From Molossus alvarezi (Eukaryota; Chordata; Mammalia; Chiroptera; Molossidae), in contig CM073887.1 of the NCBI GenBank assembly GCA_037176705.1, positions 87,182,348 to 87,246,347 of the forward strand: a DNA stretch of 64,000 bases, in the 5' to 3' direction. Position numbers and translations under genes: made by a program. Below, one piece after another: positions 10,474 through 23,968 of the stretch. Below the pieces are notes generated by a model. It saw only the letters and a program-made list of their open reading frames with translations. It searched no databases and had not been told where the DNA came from. Numbering within the stretch: the stretch's first letter is position 1; each line of letters opens with the position of its first letter.

Positions 10474-10680
10474 TTTTTTTTTTCTTTATTGATTTTAAAG
10501 GGAGAGGGAGAGAGAGATAGAAAAGTCGATGAGAGAGAACATCGATTGGCCACCTCCTGCATACCCTCCACTGGGGATCAGGCCCACAACCTGGGCATGT
10601 GCCCTGACCGGGAATTGAACCAGCGACTCTTGGTGCATGGGTAAACGCTCAACCACTGAGTCACACCGACTGGGCTCCGT
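10474..10680 (-). mobile_element. Ves SINE (GTGTGGCTCAGTGGTTGAGC-type)
   Basis: Minus-strand SINE with the head CCAGTCGGTGTGACTCAGTG, an interior GGGCACATGCCC, GGCCAATCGATGTTCTCTC, and a tail AATCAATAAAG then poly(A). TSD CAGGCTTTT at 10465-10473 and 10681-10689. Its interior differs from the copies with a CACGTACCTCGGTTGC interior, so two Ves subfamilies coexist in this window. Confidence 0.93.
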
Positions 10681-10689
10681 CAGGCTTTT

Positions 10690-13474
10690 GAAGAGCTTGC
10701 CCTTTACCAGCTAAAACTAAATTCAGCCAACATGCTTTGAGATGAATAATTCTCCTCTTAGGCAAAAAGAAAGAGAAAGTAAAGAAAGACCCTACTAAGC
10801 AGCAGGAGAAACCCATAATAGCTAATCTCAGACTTCTAGTTGTTCTTTTTTAAATAAAACTATATACCCAAGGTCATTAGCAAATAAGGAAAAGAAATGC
10901 CGACTCTCTGAGTTTAAAAACTAACCACAGGGGAAACAACAATACTTTAGGAAACAAAAACTAATTTTTTAAAGCACTCTCTAAAAGAGATCTGGGAAGA
11001 ACCAAGGGAAAAAAAGAGAGAAAGGAAGGAAGGAAAGAACCAAAGAAAAATAAGGACATTTTAGAAATTAGAATAAAATTGCTGAAATAAAACATCAAAG
11101 AGCTAGAAAACAAAGTTAAGACAACTTCTAAGGATCTACAATAAAATGAACCAAGTCTATATAGTGATGTGTGAGTTTACCATGTTAAAAAGTTTGAAAA
11201 TCCTCATTGGGCATAAAAAATCGAAATCAGTTTGTACCTCATAATTCCTAAACGCCCACATTCTTTTTCAATAGAAACATTTTGGGATGCCGAGATAAGG
11301 CTCACAGCACTTTCTATGAGATATTTCCCAGTTCCATAGGACATATCCTAGGAGAATGTGGCTACTGCTTTTCGACTTAAAATTAAGTGAGCTTTGAAAT
11401 ATAAGGTTCATGCTGCCAGAAACATGCTAGACTGCATATAACTGAAAACCTAACCAATGATGTCCTCAAAAAATAGGGGTTTGTTTTGTTCCCCAAGCAA
11501 GAAGTCAGATGTAGGTATATTGATTCAACTGCTAAAATATACTACCAAGACCCCTGGGCCATTATTGTCCTTTCATTCTTCCATCCTTAGCTGTTGTCTT
11601 TAGCTCTTGCCATTGTCATCATGGAAATATCTTCTTGACAGTATCTTAACAAAGAAGACAGCTAATGCTTCTAGTCCTGGGTCCATAGTTTGCACATTAG
11701 CTTAAAGTATAAAGAGTGGCGTGATTGCATGACAACAAAGCATAACATGACCCAGATTTTAAGTGTGTTCTTTACCAGCCCGTTCATCTGTCAGTTTACT
11801 CTGAGCTTTTGAGGCCAGAAGCAATGAATTACTCTGTTTTTCTCCAGTGCCTGCTAGAGTGCCTGGTACATATTAGACAATGCATATCTACTGGATAACC
11901 TACCCTCTATTTGCAATCTCTATTGGCTCCATTGATGCCAGAATAGAATTCTCTAAATACTTCTATTTAAAGCAATCCCACCAATTAAAATTCTTCAAGT
12001 TCCAATTCAAAAAAACCTCTCAAATACATGATGTCTTGGGTTCCATGGACCACTTTGTGCTTTTTCCAGTTTGGGGACAAATCATCGTTGTTGTGGTTAA
12101 AGAAAAACAAAATACAACTATTAAGAAATTGTTTGGGTATAGATAAAGAATAATCATTTTAGCTCTAAAAAGTGATAGCACTTGAATATCTATCTGGACT
12201 ATTTTATAAGGTAAAATGAAAAGTAATATTTAAAACCCTTAAATTTCAAGCAACTTCACTTAACATTTTTTATTCATTTATTCAACTAGCATTTATTAAA
12301 ATCTTTCCAGAAGAGTTATTGATACTGTATCCTGCTATTGTACCTAATAACATCCCTACAATAGCACTTGCCACACTTTATTGAAAAAAAATATGTTTTT
12401 CATGTCTATTTTTCACTGTAGTCTTATAGGTACCTTAGGTATATATCTGTTTGCATTAGGCTAGGCATTGAAAATATAAAATATAAAAATGAGCAGAGTA
12501 ATTGCCTTAAACGACTATCCAGGTGCGAAGATGAGACAATAATGTGCATTACTATATTCATTTAGAACCACAAACACTTGTAATATTCTATCGATATTAT
12601 TACTTCACAAGTAATCTCAGAGTATTCAGAAAAAAGATTCTAATCATCTTGAGAGCAAGGACAGAGTATCTCATGCAATCTTGTAAAATATCCTCCTATT
12701 GCTAATAAATGCTCAATGGGGCAGTGTTGAATTTAGTGGTATAATTTGCTAGGCATAGAGAAGATTTAACAGGGCAGGGACTATATCATGCATACGTGAC
12801 AACTTCTGCATCTCGCCCAATGCTTTGCATATAGTTAGATAGTTGGTATACCTGGGAGTTCTCAGGAACGTTAATTTATTAAAATGGAAAATATTTTACC
12901 TCTATAAATGATTTATTATTCTAAGAAAAAGAAACTCCTGGCTAATAATCTTAAAATCAAAACCCTTGCACTGAGCTCCAAAAACCGTGCTGTGCTCCAT
13001 TTAAAACAGCAATAAGTAAATGAAATAGGGAGATTACAGTCTAGCTGACATTAAAATAAGATGTGTTAACATTATATATGCTGGATAAGGGCACCAAGAA
13101 TTTTATCAGGAAAAACGTTTTCATGGATTATAGATGCTTTTGCTGGGGAAAAAGACCCCATGAGTCTGCTGGGCCACCATGTCCTTCACTGAAGAAATTG
13201 GCCTTATTGTACAAGCAAGGAATAGAATGATTGGAAGGAAATTAGAGCTGACAGGGACTTATTTCTAAGCACCACCTCTCAAAAAAAAAAAAAAAAAATC
13301 CCAGAGGTTTTAACATAACTCTGAAATGTTCCCTGGCTAATGTCTCCAGCAGATTTATTCTCTATAATCATGGTTCATTAGCTTTGTCAGCATTCTTTTT
13401 TCTGTTTAAGTTCAGAACAGGCTGGTGTGCAAAGAATGATGACATTGAGGAATGTTTTTAAAAATTCTGCCTCA
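10690..13474. other. Unassigned, AT-rich intergenic sequence
   Basis: No repeat I can name, no long open frame and no LTR signature. A poly(A) run occurs at about 13282-13297. Old unrecognised repeats are likely. Confidence 0.5.
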
Positions 13475-13712
13475 GCCTTGGCCAGTTTGTTTCAGCAGTT
13501 AGAGCATCGGGCTACAGACCAAAGGGTCACAGGTTCGATTCCCTGGTAAAGAGTATGGACCTGGGTTTCATGTTCAATCGCTGGCCCTGTTCAGGGTCAT
13601 GTGGGATCCAATTGATGTGTCTCTCTCACATGGATGTTTCTCTCTCTCTCCCTCCCATTCTATCTGAAGATAAATAGAAAAATATCCTTGGGTGAGGATT
13701 TTTTTTAAAAAA
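13475..13712 (+). mobile_element. Ves SINE, diverged
   Basis: It starts GCCTTGGCCAGTTTG, has the B box GGTTCGATTCC, the CTCTCTCTCTCCCTCCC stretch and the tail ATATCCTTGGGTGAGGAT. More substitutions than other copies and no clear TSD suggest an older insertion. Confidence 0.88.
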
Positions 13713-13869
13713 GTAAATATAGGACAACTTAGATTTTCTATATCTCTTCTATGAGGTTTGTAAAGTTGTACTTTTTAAGCAATGTCACATGAAAGTAAAT
13801 TTTTAACTTTAGTGGATAAAGCTAAAGATAAATATCTTCTTATGATCCTTTCACTGTTTACAGGATCCG

Positions 13870-14541
13870 TAATGGTGCCCTCTTTTTCATTCCTGCTTTT
13901 GGGAATATGTGTGTTCTCATTCCTTTTATATATCTTACTAAGTAACCAATTTTATTAATCATTCTAAAAAAAAAAAAACAAATTATGGCTTTCTTTATTT
14001 TTTTCTGCTGTAAATTTTTTTAATTTATTCATTTCTGCTCTTACTATTATCTTCTTTCTTTTAATTTCTTTGAGTAAATTTTTATTTACTTTCAAACTTC
14101 AGGTAGAATAATAAAATCATTGACTTTTAGGCTTTTCTCTTCATATATTTGGTGTTTTAATATTTTATCTAAGTATAATATACACCCCAAAAAAGTGATA
14201 TATTTTCATCATTATTCCATTTAAGATATTTTCTAATATTTATTATGATTTCCTCTTTGACCTAATAATAATTTCAAAGTGTGGTTTACAAGTATTTTGA
14301 AGTATGTTTAAAGAGTATTTAGAATATTTATAAGTTTTTCTATTATCAATTTTAGCATGATTAGACAGTGGTCAAAAAACATACTCTGAATTATTTCAAT
14401 TATTTTAAATCATTGTGACTTTACTTTCCTAATGCCCAGCATATTGTCAATATCGGCAAGCTTTCCAAATGCACTTAAAAAGAATGTATAGTCTATCAAG
14501 TGTGGCATTTCTCGTATGTCAATTATTCAGAGTGATTTTAT
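13870..14541 (-). repeat. Old L1 (ORF2 region), left part, interrupted by copy C
   Basis: The T-rich text parallels the antisense of L1 ORF2 endonuclease/linker (TTTCTGCTCTTACTATTAT, TTTTAGCATGATTAGACAG) with many substitutions. It resumes after copy C at 20371. Copy C therefore landed inside this older, same-orientation L1. Confidence 0.7.
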
Positions 14542-14777
14542 TTATTCAGGATTTTTTTTATTTATTTAATTTATTTTTGTTACACATGTTTTTCCTTTTC
14601 CCCCCACTGATTCTCCTCACCACCCCCCTCACCACCCTGTCCCCAGCTTTATTATTCATGCCCATTGTTCCTGCACACATGCATGTAAGTTCTGTGGTTT
14701 ATCTCTCCCCCACCACCCCTCTTCAAGGGATTGTCAGTCTGTACCCCACTTCCACGTCTCTGGGACTACCCCATTCC

Positions 14778-17700
14778 TCAGACTGTTATGTTCATTATAT
14801 TCCACAAATAAGTGAGATCATATGATACTTGTCTTTCTCTGTTTGGCTTGTTTCGTGTAGGATAATACTTTCCAGGTCCCTCCATATCATCTAAAAGGAT
14901 AGATCTTTCTTTCTTACATCTGCACAGTACTCCATTGTGTATATGTACCACTGCTTTTTTTATCCATTCATCTAGTGATGGACATTTGGGCTGTTTCCAG
15001 ATCTTAGCTATTATAAATAGTGCTGCTACAAACATGGGGGTACATATATTCTTTCTGATTAGTGTTTCAGGCTCCCAAGGGTATATTCCTAGAAGTGGAA
15101 TCACGGGGTCAAATGGAAGTTTAATTTTTAATGTTTTGAGGTAACACGGTATTGTTTTCCATAGTGGCTGAACCAGTCTGCATTCCCACCAGCAGTGTAC
15201 TAGAGTCCCCTTTTCTCCACACCCTTACCAACACTTGTTGTTTGATGGTTTGTTGATGGTGGCCATTCTGACACGTGTGAGATGATACCTCATTGTTGTT
15301 TTAATTTGCATCTCTCTGATGATTAGTGATGTTGAACATTTGTTTATATGTCTCTTAGCCATTTGTATGTCCTGTTTGGAGAGGTGTCTATTTAGTTCCT
15401 CTGCCCATTTTCTAATTGGGTTCTTTGTCTTCTTTTGGTGAGTTGTATGAGCAATCTCTATATATTGGAAATTAACCCCTTATCTGATATATCACTGGCA
15501 ATGATGCTCTCCCATACAGTGGGTTGCCTTTCCATTTTCATGATTGTTTTTTTTTTTCTGTGCAGAAGCTTTTGAGTTTGATGTAGTCCGATGTGCTCAT
15601 TTTCTCCTTTGTTTGTGTTGCCTTAGGTGATGTATCAGTAAAAACTCTGCAGGGTATGATATCTGAAATTTTGTGGCCTACAGTTTCTTCTAGGATTTTA
15701 TAGATTCCTGATTCACATTTAAGTCTTTTATCCATTTTGAGTTTATTCTTGTGTATGGTGTAAGTTGATGGTCTCATTTCATTTTTTGCATGTATCTGTC
15801 CAATTTTCCCAACACCATTTATTAAAGAGGCTGTCTTTACTCCACTGTATGCTCTTGCCACCTTTGTCAAATATTAATTGAGCATAATTTCTTGGGTCCA
15901 TTTCTGAGTTCTCTGTTCTGTTCCACTGGTCTATATGCCTGTTCTTGCACCAGTACCAGGCTGTTTTGATTACAGTCGCTTTGTAGTATAACTTGAAATC
16001 TGGTAATGTGATCCTTCCAACTTTGTTCTTCTTTTTCAAGATTGCTGTGGCTATTCGGGGTCTTTTTTGGTTCCATGTGAACTTTTGAAGAATTTGTTTG
16101 AGTTCTGTGAAGTATATCGTTGGTATTTTGATGGGGATGGCATTGAATCTATAGATTGCTTTGGGTAATATGGACATTTTAATGATGTTAATTCTTCCAA
16201 TCGATGAACAAGGTTTGTGCTTCCACTTCTTTATATCTTCTCTTTCTTTTTTCAATGTCCTGTAGTTTTCTGCAAATAGGTCTTTTATTTCTTTGGTTAA
16301 GTTTGTTCCTACGTATCTTAATTTTTTTTTGCAACAATGGTAAATGGGATCGTTTTCCTAGTTTCTCTTTCTGTGAGTTCATCTTGGTGTATAAGAATGC
16401 CATTGATTTCTTGACATTAATTTTATATCCTGCTACTTTGCCAAATTCATTTATTAAGTCTAGTAAAATTTTGATGTAGTCTTTGGGGCTTTCTATGTAT
16501 AATATCATGTCATCTGCAAATAATGACAGTTTCCCGTCCTCCTTTCCAATTTAGATCCCTTTTATTTTTTCTTCATGTCTGATTGCTGTGGCTAAGACTT
16601 CCAGTACTATGTTAAATAAGAGTGGTGAACGTGGGATTTCTTGTCTTGTTCCTGTTCTTATGGGAAATGCTTTTAATTTTTGCCCATTGAGTATGATGTT
16701 GGCTGTAGGTCTTTCATATATGGCCTTTATTATGTCGAGATATGATCCCTCTATTCCCACATTGCTGAGCGTTTTTATCAGAAATGGATGCTGGATTTTG
16801 TCGAAGGCTTTTTCAGCATCTATTGATATGATCATGTGGTTTTTATTCTTCATTATGTTTATGTAGTGTATCACATTTATTGATTTGCAAATATTGTACT
16901 AGCCTTGCATCCCTGGATGAATCCCACTTGGTCATGGTGAATAATTTTTTTGATATATTGCTGGGTCTGATTTGCTAGTTATTTTGTTCAGGATTTTGGA
17001 GTCTATGCTCATCAGGGATATTGGCCTGCAGTTTTCTTTCTTTAAGTGTCTTTTTCTGGTTTTGAAATTAGAAATATGCTGGCCTCATAAAATGAGTTTG
17101 GAAATCTTCCTTCTTCTTTAAATTTTTGAAATAGAATAAGTGTTAATTCTTTTTTGAATGTTAAGTAAAACTCCCTCGTGAAGCCATCTGGGTTTGGGCT
17201 TTTGTTTGCTGGGAGAGTTTTGATTACATCTTCAATTTTCTTAGTTGTTATTGGTCTGTTCAAGTTTTCTATCTCTTCCGAGTCCAGTTTTAAGAGACAA
17301 TGTGTCTCTAGAAATTTGTCCATTTCGCTTAGATTGTCAAATTTGTTGCCATATAATTGTTCATAGTAGTTTTTAATGATCTTTTGTATTTCTGTAGTGT
17401 CAGTTGTTACTTCTCCTCTTTCATTTCTGATTTTGTGTATTTGGGTTCTCTCTCTTTGTTTCTTGGTAAGTCTAGCCAAGGGTCCATCAATATTGTTTAT
17501 CGTTTTGAAAAACCAGCTCTTTGTTTCATTGATCCTTTGAATTGTTTTTTTCTTGGACTCTATGTCATTTATTTCTGCTCTGATCTTTACTTTACTATTT
17601 CCTTCCTTATACTTGCTCTGGGGTTTTCTTTTTGTTTGCTTTCTAGTTCTTTAAATTGTGAGGTTAAATAGCCTATTATTGATTATTCTTGTTTCTTGAG

Positions 17701-18585
17701 GTAGGTCTGTAGTGCTATGTACTTCCTTCTCAGAACTGCTTTCGCTGCATCCCATAAATTTTGTGTTATTGTGTGTTCATTTTAAATCGTTTCCAGGAAG
17801 TTTTTAATTTCTTCCTTAATCTCCTCAGTAACTCATTCATTGTTCAGTAACATGTTATTTAGCCTCCATGTGTACAAATGTCTTTGCATGTTCTTGTTGC
17901 AGTTGATTTCTAGTTTCATGCCATTGTGATCTGAGAAGATGCTTGGTATGATTTCAGTCTTCTTGAACTTCTATGTGGTCTATCTTTGAGAATGTCCCAT
18001 GTGCACTTGAGAAAAATGAATTCTGTAGTTTTGGGGTGTAATTCTCTGTAGATATCTATTAAATCCATTTGGTCTAGTGCTTCATTTAGAGTCTCTGTTT
18101 CCTTGCTAATTTTTTGTCTAGAGGATCTATCCAGTGGTGTCAACGGGGTGTTGAAGTTCCCTGCTATGATTGTATTGCTATTGATTTCTCCTTTGAAGTA
18201 TTGCAGAAGATTTTTAATATATTTTGGTGCTCCTGTATTGGGTGCATATATGTTTATCAAGGTTATATCTTCCTGTTGGATAGATCTTTTCAATATTATG
18301 TGGTGGCTTTCTTCGTCTCTAGTTATGGACTTCATTTTGGAATCTATTTTATTAGATATGAGTATTGCTACCCCATCTTTTTTTTATTTCTGTTTGCTTG
18401 GAAGTTTTTTTTCATCCCTTTACTTTCAACCTATGTGAGTCTTTTGTTGTGAGGTGGTTCTCTTGTAAACAACATATAGATGAGTCATGCTTTCTTATCC
18501 CATCAACTACTCTGTGTTATTTTATCAGAGCATTCAATCCATTTACATTTAAGGTTGTTATTGATATGTACTTATTTATTGCCAT
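14778..18585 (-). pseudogene. L1 ORF2 (copy C), endonuclease-RT protein, decayed
   Basis: The start ATG at 18585-18583 is read from alignment (downstream residues resemble NKYISIITLN). Recognisable blocks in order: endonuclease (17916-18335: [21 protein letters not shown], with N where copy D has the catalytic-type D), region before RT (17042-17479: LNRPITTKKIEDV, SPNPDGFTREFY), RT fingers/palm (16551-16874: [33 protein letters not shown]), a region preserving [10 protein letters not shown] (16188-16508), then C-terminal pieces (15779-16255, 15538-15870, 14778-15104 with [19 protein letters not shown]). Each block lies in a different frame or ends in a stop. Confidence 0.9.
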
Positions 18586-18629
18586 TTTTCTTTAGTGTGG
18601 TTATATTTTTCTTCCTATTTCTTCTACTA

Positions 18630-19543
18630 AATACAGCAGTCTTTTTAACATTTCTTGAAGTGCTGGTTTGGTGCTAATGTATTCCCTTAGCCTTTTTTTT
18701 TTTTTTTTTTTTTGTCTTGGAAGCACTTTATTTTACCTTCTATTTTGAATGATAGCCTTTCTGGGTAGAGTAGTCTTGGATTCAGATCTTTGTGTTTCAT
18801 GACCTTGATTACCTCATGCCATTCTCTTCTGGCCTGTAGTGTTTCTGTTGAGAAGTCAGCTGAGAGCCTTGTAGGGGTTCCTTTGTAGGTAACCTGTTGC
18901 TTACTCTTGCTGCTTTTAAGATTCTCTCTTTGTCTTTAATGTTTGGCATTTTGATTACTGTGTGTCTTGGTGTGGGCCTGTTTGAGTTGTTCTTACTTTG
19001 GGCTCTCTGTGCTTCTTGAACTTGAATGCCTTCTTCCTTCACCAAAATAGGGATGTTTTCTGTCACTATTTCTTTGAATATATTCTCTAAACCTTGCTCA
19101 TTTTCTTCTTCGGGGACTCCTATGATGCGAATATTATTACATTTCTAGTTGTCCTACAGTTCTCTTAATCTGTGTTCTTGTTTTATCATTGTTTTTTCCT
19201 TTTGTTTTTCTGATTTGTTAATTTTTTCTACCTTGTCTTCTAATTCACTGATCTGGTCCTCAGCTTCCTCTATTCTACTGTTTAGACCTTCTAATGTGTT
19301 CTTTCTTTGTGATATGTCATTCTTCATTTCGTCTTGGTGGTTTTTAATTTCCAACTGGTTGATTTTCAACATTTCTATGTCTTTACTCATGGTGCTCATG
19401 TCCTTACTCATGCTGTTCAGCTTTCTCGAGATCATGGCTCTGAATTCTAGTTCTGTTAACTTGCTTAACTGTACTTCATTTTTCTCATCTTCGATAGAGG
19501 TCTCTTTTTCTGTCATTTGGCATTTGTTTCTTTGTTTCACCAT
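18630..19543 (-). pseudogene. L1 ORF1 (copy C), broken
   Basis: The ATG at 19543-19541 starts a frame (MVKQRNKCQM) running through the coiled coil to 19154, where a TGG (Trp) of the other copies is TAG, followed by a second Trp-to-stop change nearby. The RRM/C-terminal part is partly open at 18809-19066 (PTPRHTVIKMP). The coiled coil has an extra in-frame MSKDMST repeat relative to copy D. It is non-functional. Confidence 0.88.
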
Positions 19544-20355
19544 GTTGGCTATCTCAGTAGGCTTTGGAGCCTGCCAAATTTTCCCTGTGTGTGTTGGTAT
19601 TCTGCTGTTTGTGTCTCCCTTCACTGGGTTTGGATGAGCTTGGGATGTACCACATTAAACACCACTGTGAAGTCTTACCTTCCTGGGCAGAGTTGCAAGC
19701 CCAGGAATGGTTCCGTTATTCTCTAGCTTTTTGCCTGGAGGTTATTAGTCACAGTTACTTGAATAGCCTTGGCTTCTCAGTTGAATGAAAAACTCCCTCA
19801 GATGCTCAGAGTAAGGGGATTTCCCAAGGGTGGGGCAGATGCTGGTTTTTAATGAGCCTCAATTTGCATTTCAGTGGCCACTGGGTGGGGTTGAATCTCA
19901 GAGGGAGGGTCTGCCACCTCTCCCCTGAGCTTTTGGAAGGAATAAGATGACCCCTGTCCTGCATGGCCACAACTCAGCAAAAGCTCTGAGTGCCATCCAA
20001 ATCTCGAGTGTCCCCATACAGTTCCAGTCCAGTCTGCCCTCCCTCTGCTGGAGCCCAAGGTGAGTAGCTGTGTCTATTTTAGTGTCTTTCCTGGCTCCGC
20101 TATGGAGCCGCTTGGGAGTTTATCCCAAGGACGCTGCTCACCACTAAGGCCACTGCTGTCTGTGGACTCCCAGCCCCCTCTCGTTCCTCTGCGATCCTAC
20201 CAGGATTGAGTCAGTGTTCCTGGTTATATGGTCCTCCAAGCTGCTGTTCTGTTGCTTTTTCATGATGATTTGTCTTTATCTTTGTTGTAATTCCAGTTTG
20301 GTCCTGGGATTTGGTCTGTGTAGCTTCCATTTACTCTGTCGCCCTTTTGGAATCC
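19544..20355 (-). promoter_or_regulatory. L1 5'UTR (copy C)
   Basis: Collinear with the 5'UTRs of copies A and D. It carries the internal-promoter region in L1s. An opposite-strand frame (19564-19788) is open here as in the other two copies. Confidence 0.72.
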
Positions 20356-20370
20356 TCAGACTGATTTTAT

Positions 20371-23050
20371 CTTTACTGATATTTGTCTTATTCTATCACT
20401 TTGTGAGAGAGGTATATTAAAACTTCCTTTTAAGTTTGTGTGTTTGTCTATTTCTGCTTTTAGTTATATCAAGGTTTACTATGATATAATTTATCTTGTA
20501 TATATATTTTTTTTTTCATAGAGGGGGAAGGAGGAAGGGAGATACAGAAACATTGATGTGCTAGAGACACATTCACAGGTTCCTTCCCACACAACCCCCA
20601 CTGGGGCCGGGGATCAAACCTGCAACCAAGGCATGTGCCCCTGACAGGGAATCAAACCCGCAACTCCTCCGTCCGAGGGTTGATCTTCCAACCACTGAAA
20701 GCTATCTTGTGTATTTTAAAATTTAGAATTATTACATGTTCCTGATAGTTTGACCATTTTATCATTATAAAATGACTTTTTATTTTTAGAAGTGCCTTTT
20801 ACTCCCAATTTTTACAAATGCTACAGACATTTATTAGATTTTAAGTTAATATTTGTTTTGTATATATTTTCCCTCTTTGCTTTTACCTTCCTTGTTTATC
20901 TGTTGTACAATATACAGTCATTTTTAGTCTGGTCTGAAAAATCTTAGTCTTTTAATCAGGGCATTTAGACCATTTAAAACTGATGTAATTACTGGTAGAG
21001 TTGGGTACATGTTTCCTGCCTAATAATTTGATTCCCGTTGTCTACCTTTAAATGCTCCTTTTTCACTTCTTTTTGACCTTGTTTTTATTATATATTACTT
21101 TTTTAATAATTTTAATTTCTTACTCTGTTATACAGTCTTTTACTATTCTTTTGCTTTGCTTTTATTCTTTTTACTTCTCTCTCTTTTTTTTTTCAGTAGA
21201 GGTTACAACATGAATTTTTAACTTTACTTAAAGTCCAATATAAATTAATATTTTTACCACTTCCTAGGTAAAGTAAAACCTGAGACTCACCATTTACTCT
21301 ACTGCATTTTAAAATTATTATTGCCTTGAATTTTAGTTCTATATATGTTTTAAATCCCACCAAATGTTATTGTTGTTTTGTGTGATTAGTATTCATTTAG
21401 ATTTATGTATATATTTCCCCATTCTTTTGGTCTTTGTTCCTTTTTAGAATTTTATATTTCCATCTTCAATCAGAACCAGTTCTCTTGTCCATGAAGAACT
21501 CCCTTTAGCATTTATTTTAGCCTGTTTCTGCTCTTGAAAAATTATTTTTTTTTCTAATTGGGAATATATTCTTCTCACCTTCACTCTTAAAATATATTTT
21601 TGCTTTGAATAGAAATCCAGACTGGCAGTTTCTTCTCTTTTAGCATTTTAGAGAAATCATGCCACATCCCGCGGCTTCCATCATTTCTGTTGAAGGAAAT
21701 ACGTCTTTTTCTCAAGTGACTGATTTTAATATTGAATCTTTATTTTTGGTGTTCAGCAGTTTTAGTACCTTTGTTGTTATATAACCTACTATATGAGTTC
21801 ATATTGTTTTTTAAATCTGTAACTTGATGTCTTTTAACAATTTTGGAAAAATCTCAGCCAAAGTCGTTTTACTTATTGCTTTTGCTCCATTTTCTTTCTC
21901 TTCCTGATCTGGATAATCCAATTACATGTCATAAAAGTTTGTGTCATATTCTAATGTCTTTTATGCTCTGGTTTTTCTCTCTTTTTTTGTGCTTGAGTTT
22001 AATACTACCCTATCTTCCAGATCACAAAATCTCTCTTGAGTTGAGTTCTGTCTGCTGTTATGCCTATTAAATTGAGTTTTAAATTTTAGTCATTGTGTTT
22101 TTCTGTTCTGCAGTTTCCATTTGAAACTCTATCTTCTTGATTATATTAAAATCACAGTGGTCAACTGTGCATCTCTTTGTATTACCTATTATTTTTCTTG
22201 GTCCTGCTTCTTGTGGCACTTGGTAAGTTTAAATAAATGTGGGCATTGCATCTAAGAATTTTGAGATTCTGTATGATATTTTCTTCCTCCTGAGAGGATT
22301 ATCCCATCCTCTTTCTGGTACTAGAGGGGCAGGTTATCTCAAGCCAATAAGAACCTGAGCCAAATTGAAGCTTATTTGTAAACTCTGTATGGGTCTCCCT
22401 GTTTCTTCCCTGACTCCCAGGGTAAACTCCTTTAAGATTCCAGTTAAGAGCCTTGGGTGCTTCTCAGTGATCTTTTATTTAATAAGCCACGAACTCCAAA
22501 TTTTATATCTTTAATACCTTGAGATTGTCGAAACCTTCACTGCAGTTTTTAACTTCTTTGGGCTCTGCTTGTTAGAGTTTTGCCTTACATCGCTTAATCA
22601 GAAGATGCATTGAGAGAACAACCAGTTTTTGATAGTGGCTATACTCTTCTGTATAGCCCAGGAATATTGGTTGCTTTACATCCTGGCTTATATCCTGCCT
22701 CAAACCTCAACTTTTGTCTCTTTATCCCTGAGTTTACTTAAAACTCTGAGGCCTCTGGGTCACCCTTTGTTTTGTAAGCCGAATGCCTGTTTCTGAAAAT
22801 TGTCAAGCCCCCTAGAGAAAAAGTGGCATGAAGGAAATTGTGCTTATATCAACTTTCCTCTCATCTTTCTGCAATCTAAACCCTCATGTCTTAGCTGAGT
22901 CATTATCTTATCAATTCTTTGAAATAATTTCTTTTTGTATTTTGTTCAGTTTTTCTAACTGTTCTCAATGGGACAATTGGTCTTTTGCAAGCCACTCTAT
23001 CGTGCCAAAAGCATATATCTGTGTAGTTACTTTTTTTTTTCTATACATGA
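20371..23050 (-). repeat. Old L1 (ORF2 start, ORF1, 5' part), right part
   Basis: This continues the L1 interrupted by copy C. The text around 20371-21250 corresponds to antisense early ORF2 (TTTTAATCAGGGCATTTAGACC) and the stretch to about 22.1 kb to antisense ORF1. Identity decays upstream, so the 5' boundary near 23 kb is approximate. A Ves-like SINE interrupts it at 20505-20702. Confidence 0.65.
20505..20702 (-). mobile_element. Ves-related SINE, diverged
   Basis: Minus-strand tail of As, a GA-rich stretch, then ACTGGGGCCGGGGATCAAAC and a degenerate tRNA-like head. TSD TATCTTGT at 20492-20499 and 20703-20710. The head is poorly matched after the B box, so this is either an old copy or another subfamily. 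Confidence 0.8.
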
Positions 23051-23963
23051 TTTGGTTAACGATTGAGATCTGAAGATTCTAGTGTTACTTGAGTGCTCTG
23101 GACCTCAGGATTTCTAAATGTTCTTCCAGGAGTACAAGACAATAATTCTTTATGGAACTAAGCCCATAATTGCAGATACTGTTCACAAGTGCCCTTATAG
23201 ACCTGAGAAGGGGCAGAAAGAAGGCCAACGTTGCCTTGTGACATAGGGAAGTTTGCCTTTGCAATCTCCTATTTTTACTTCCTGCGCTTGACTTTACCAA
23301 ACTAATCAGCACAGTGTCATGCTTTACAAATTCACCTTTCAGGACATGGCTCCAGTGTTGTGTCTCAGGAGACATGCTAACGTTTTGACTTATATAGAGT
23401 GTTTTCCAACAGACACCAGTTACATAGACTACAGTATGAACGACTATTCCTATGGTCATGCAGTATGGTCCTATTCCAGGGCTTTCCTTAAAGTATCTTC
23501 TTGGGTCTTCTTAGCACAATGTCCCATGCTCCAGGCTATGGTTCTTTATGTCAACTCTTCCCTTCTCCTCCCCCTGCTACTGTCTGTCCTCTGCCTCTTG
23601 TTTGCCAATGACTCAAAGGTTAAATTCTATAGCTAATACATAGTGTAATCTTAATAGTTAATGCGTTACTCTTCTCGATTTAGTTTTTATTTTTAAAGCG
23701 ATCCACTGATTATTATCTGATTTTTTTCCTACAGATTAGTAGGGAAAATAGAGGCTTTAGGATGAATTTAGATGGTGAATACTTAATCATATTGGCAATC
23801 ATTCACATCATATATGTCTAAGAACATAACTAGTAAGAAGGTTAGTAGTTATATGTTTCATAGTTTAGAATATTTTATTTATTTCTCTTCAGTTTCCATA
23901 TGGTCACCCATTATTCAATTGGATTTAACAGAATTTGAATTTTGGAATTTTTAAGTGTGTATG
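23051..23963. other. No recognised feature
   Basis: Several short chance open frames; no repeat or gene is identified. Confidence 0.45.
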
Positions 23964-23968
23964 ATAAT

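Larger units (their letters stand above)
14542..20355 (-). mobile_element. LINE-1 copy C, full length, nested in an old L1
   Basis: A minus-strand element of about 5.8 kb with poly(A) side near 14550, 3'UTR, ORF2 (ATG at 18585), ORF1 (ATG at 19543) and 5'UTR to about 20355. A target duplication TCAGA[G/C]TGATTTTAT occurs at 14527-14541 and 20356-20370 (14 of 15 match). A CCTCAG before the right repeat may belong to the element, which would shorten the TSD. Numerous stops and frameshifts make it more decayed than copy D. Confidence 0.94.

Noticed and set aside
19149..19637. 162-codon plus-strand open frame
   Set aside because: Mostly antisense to L1 ORF1 coiled coil, a compositional shadow. 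Only its 5'UTR part is discussed as a weak finding.
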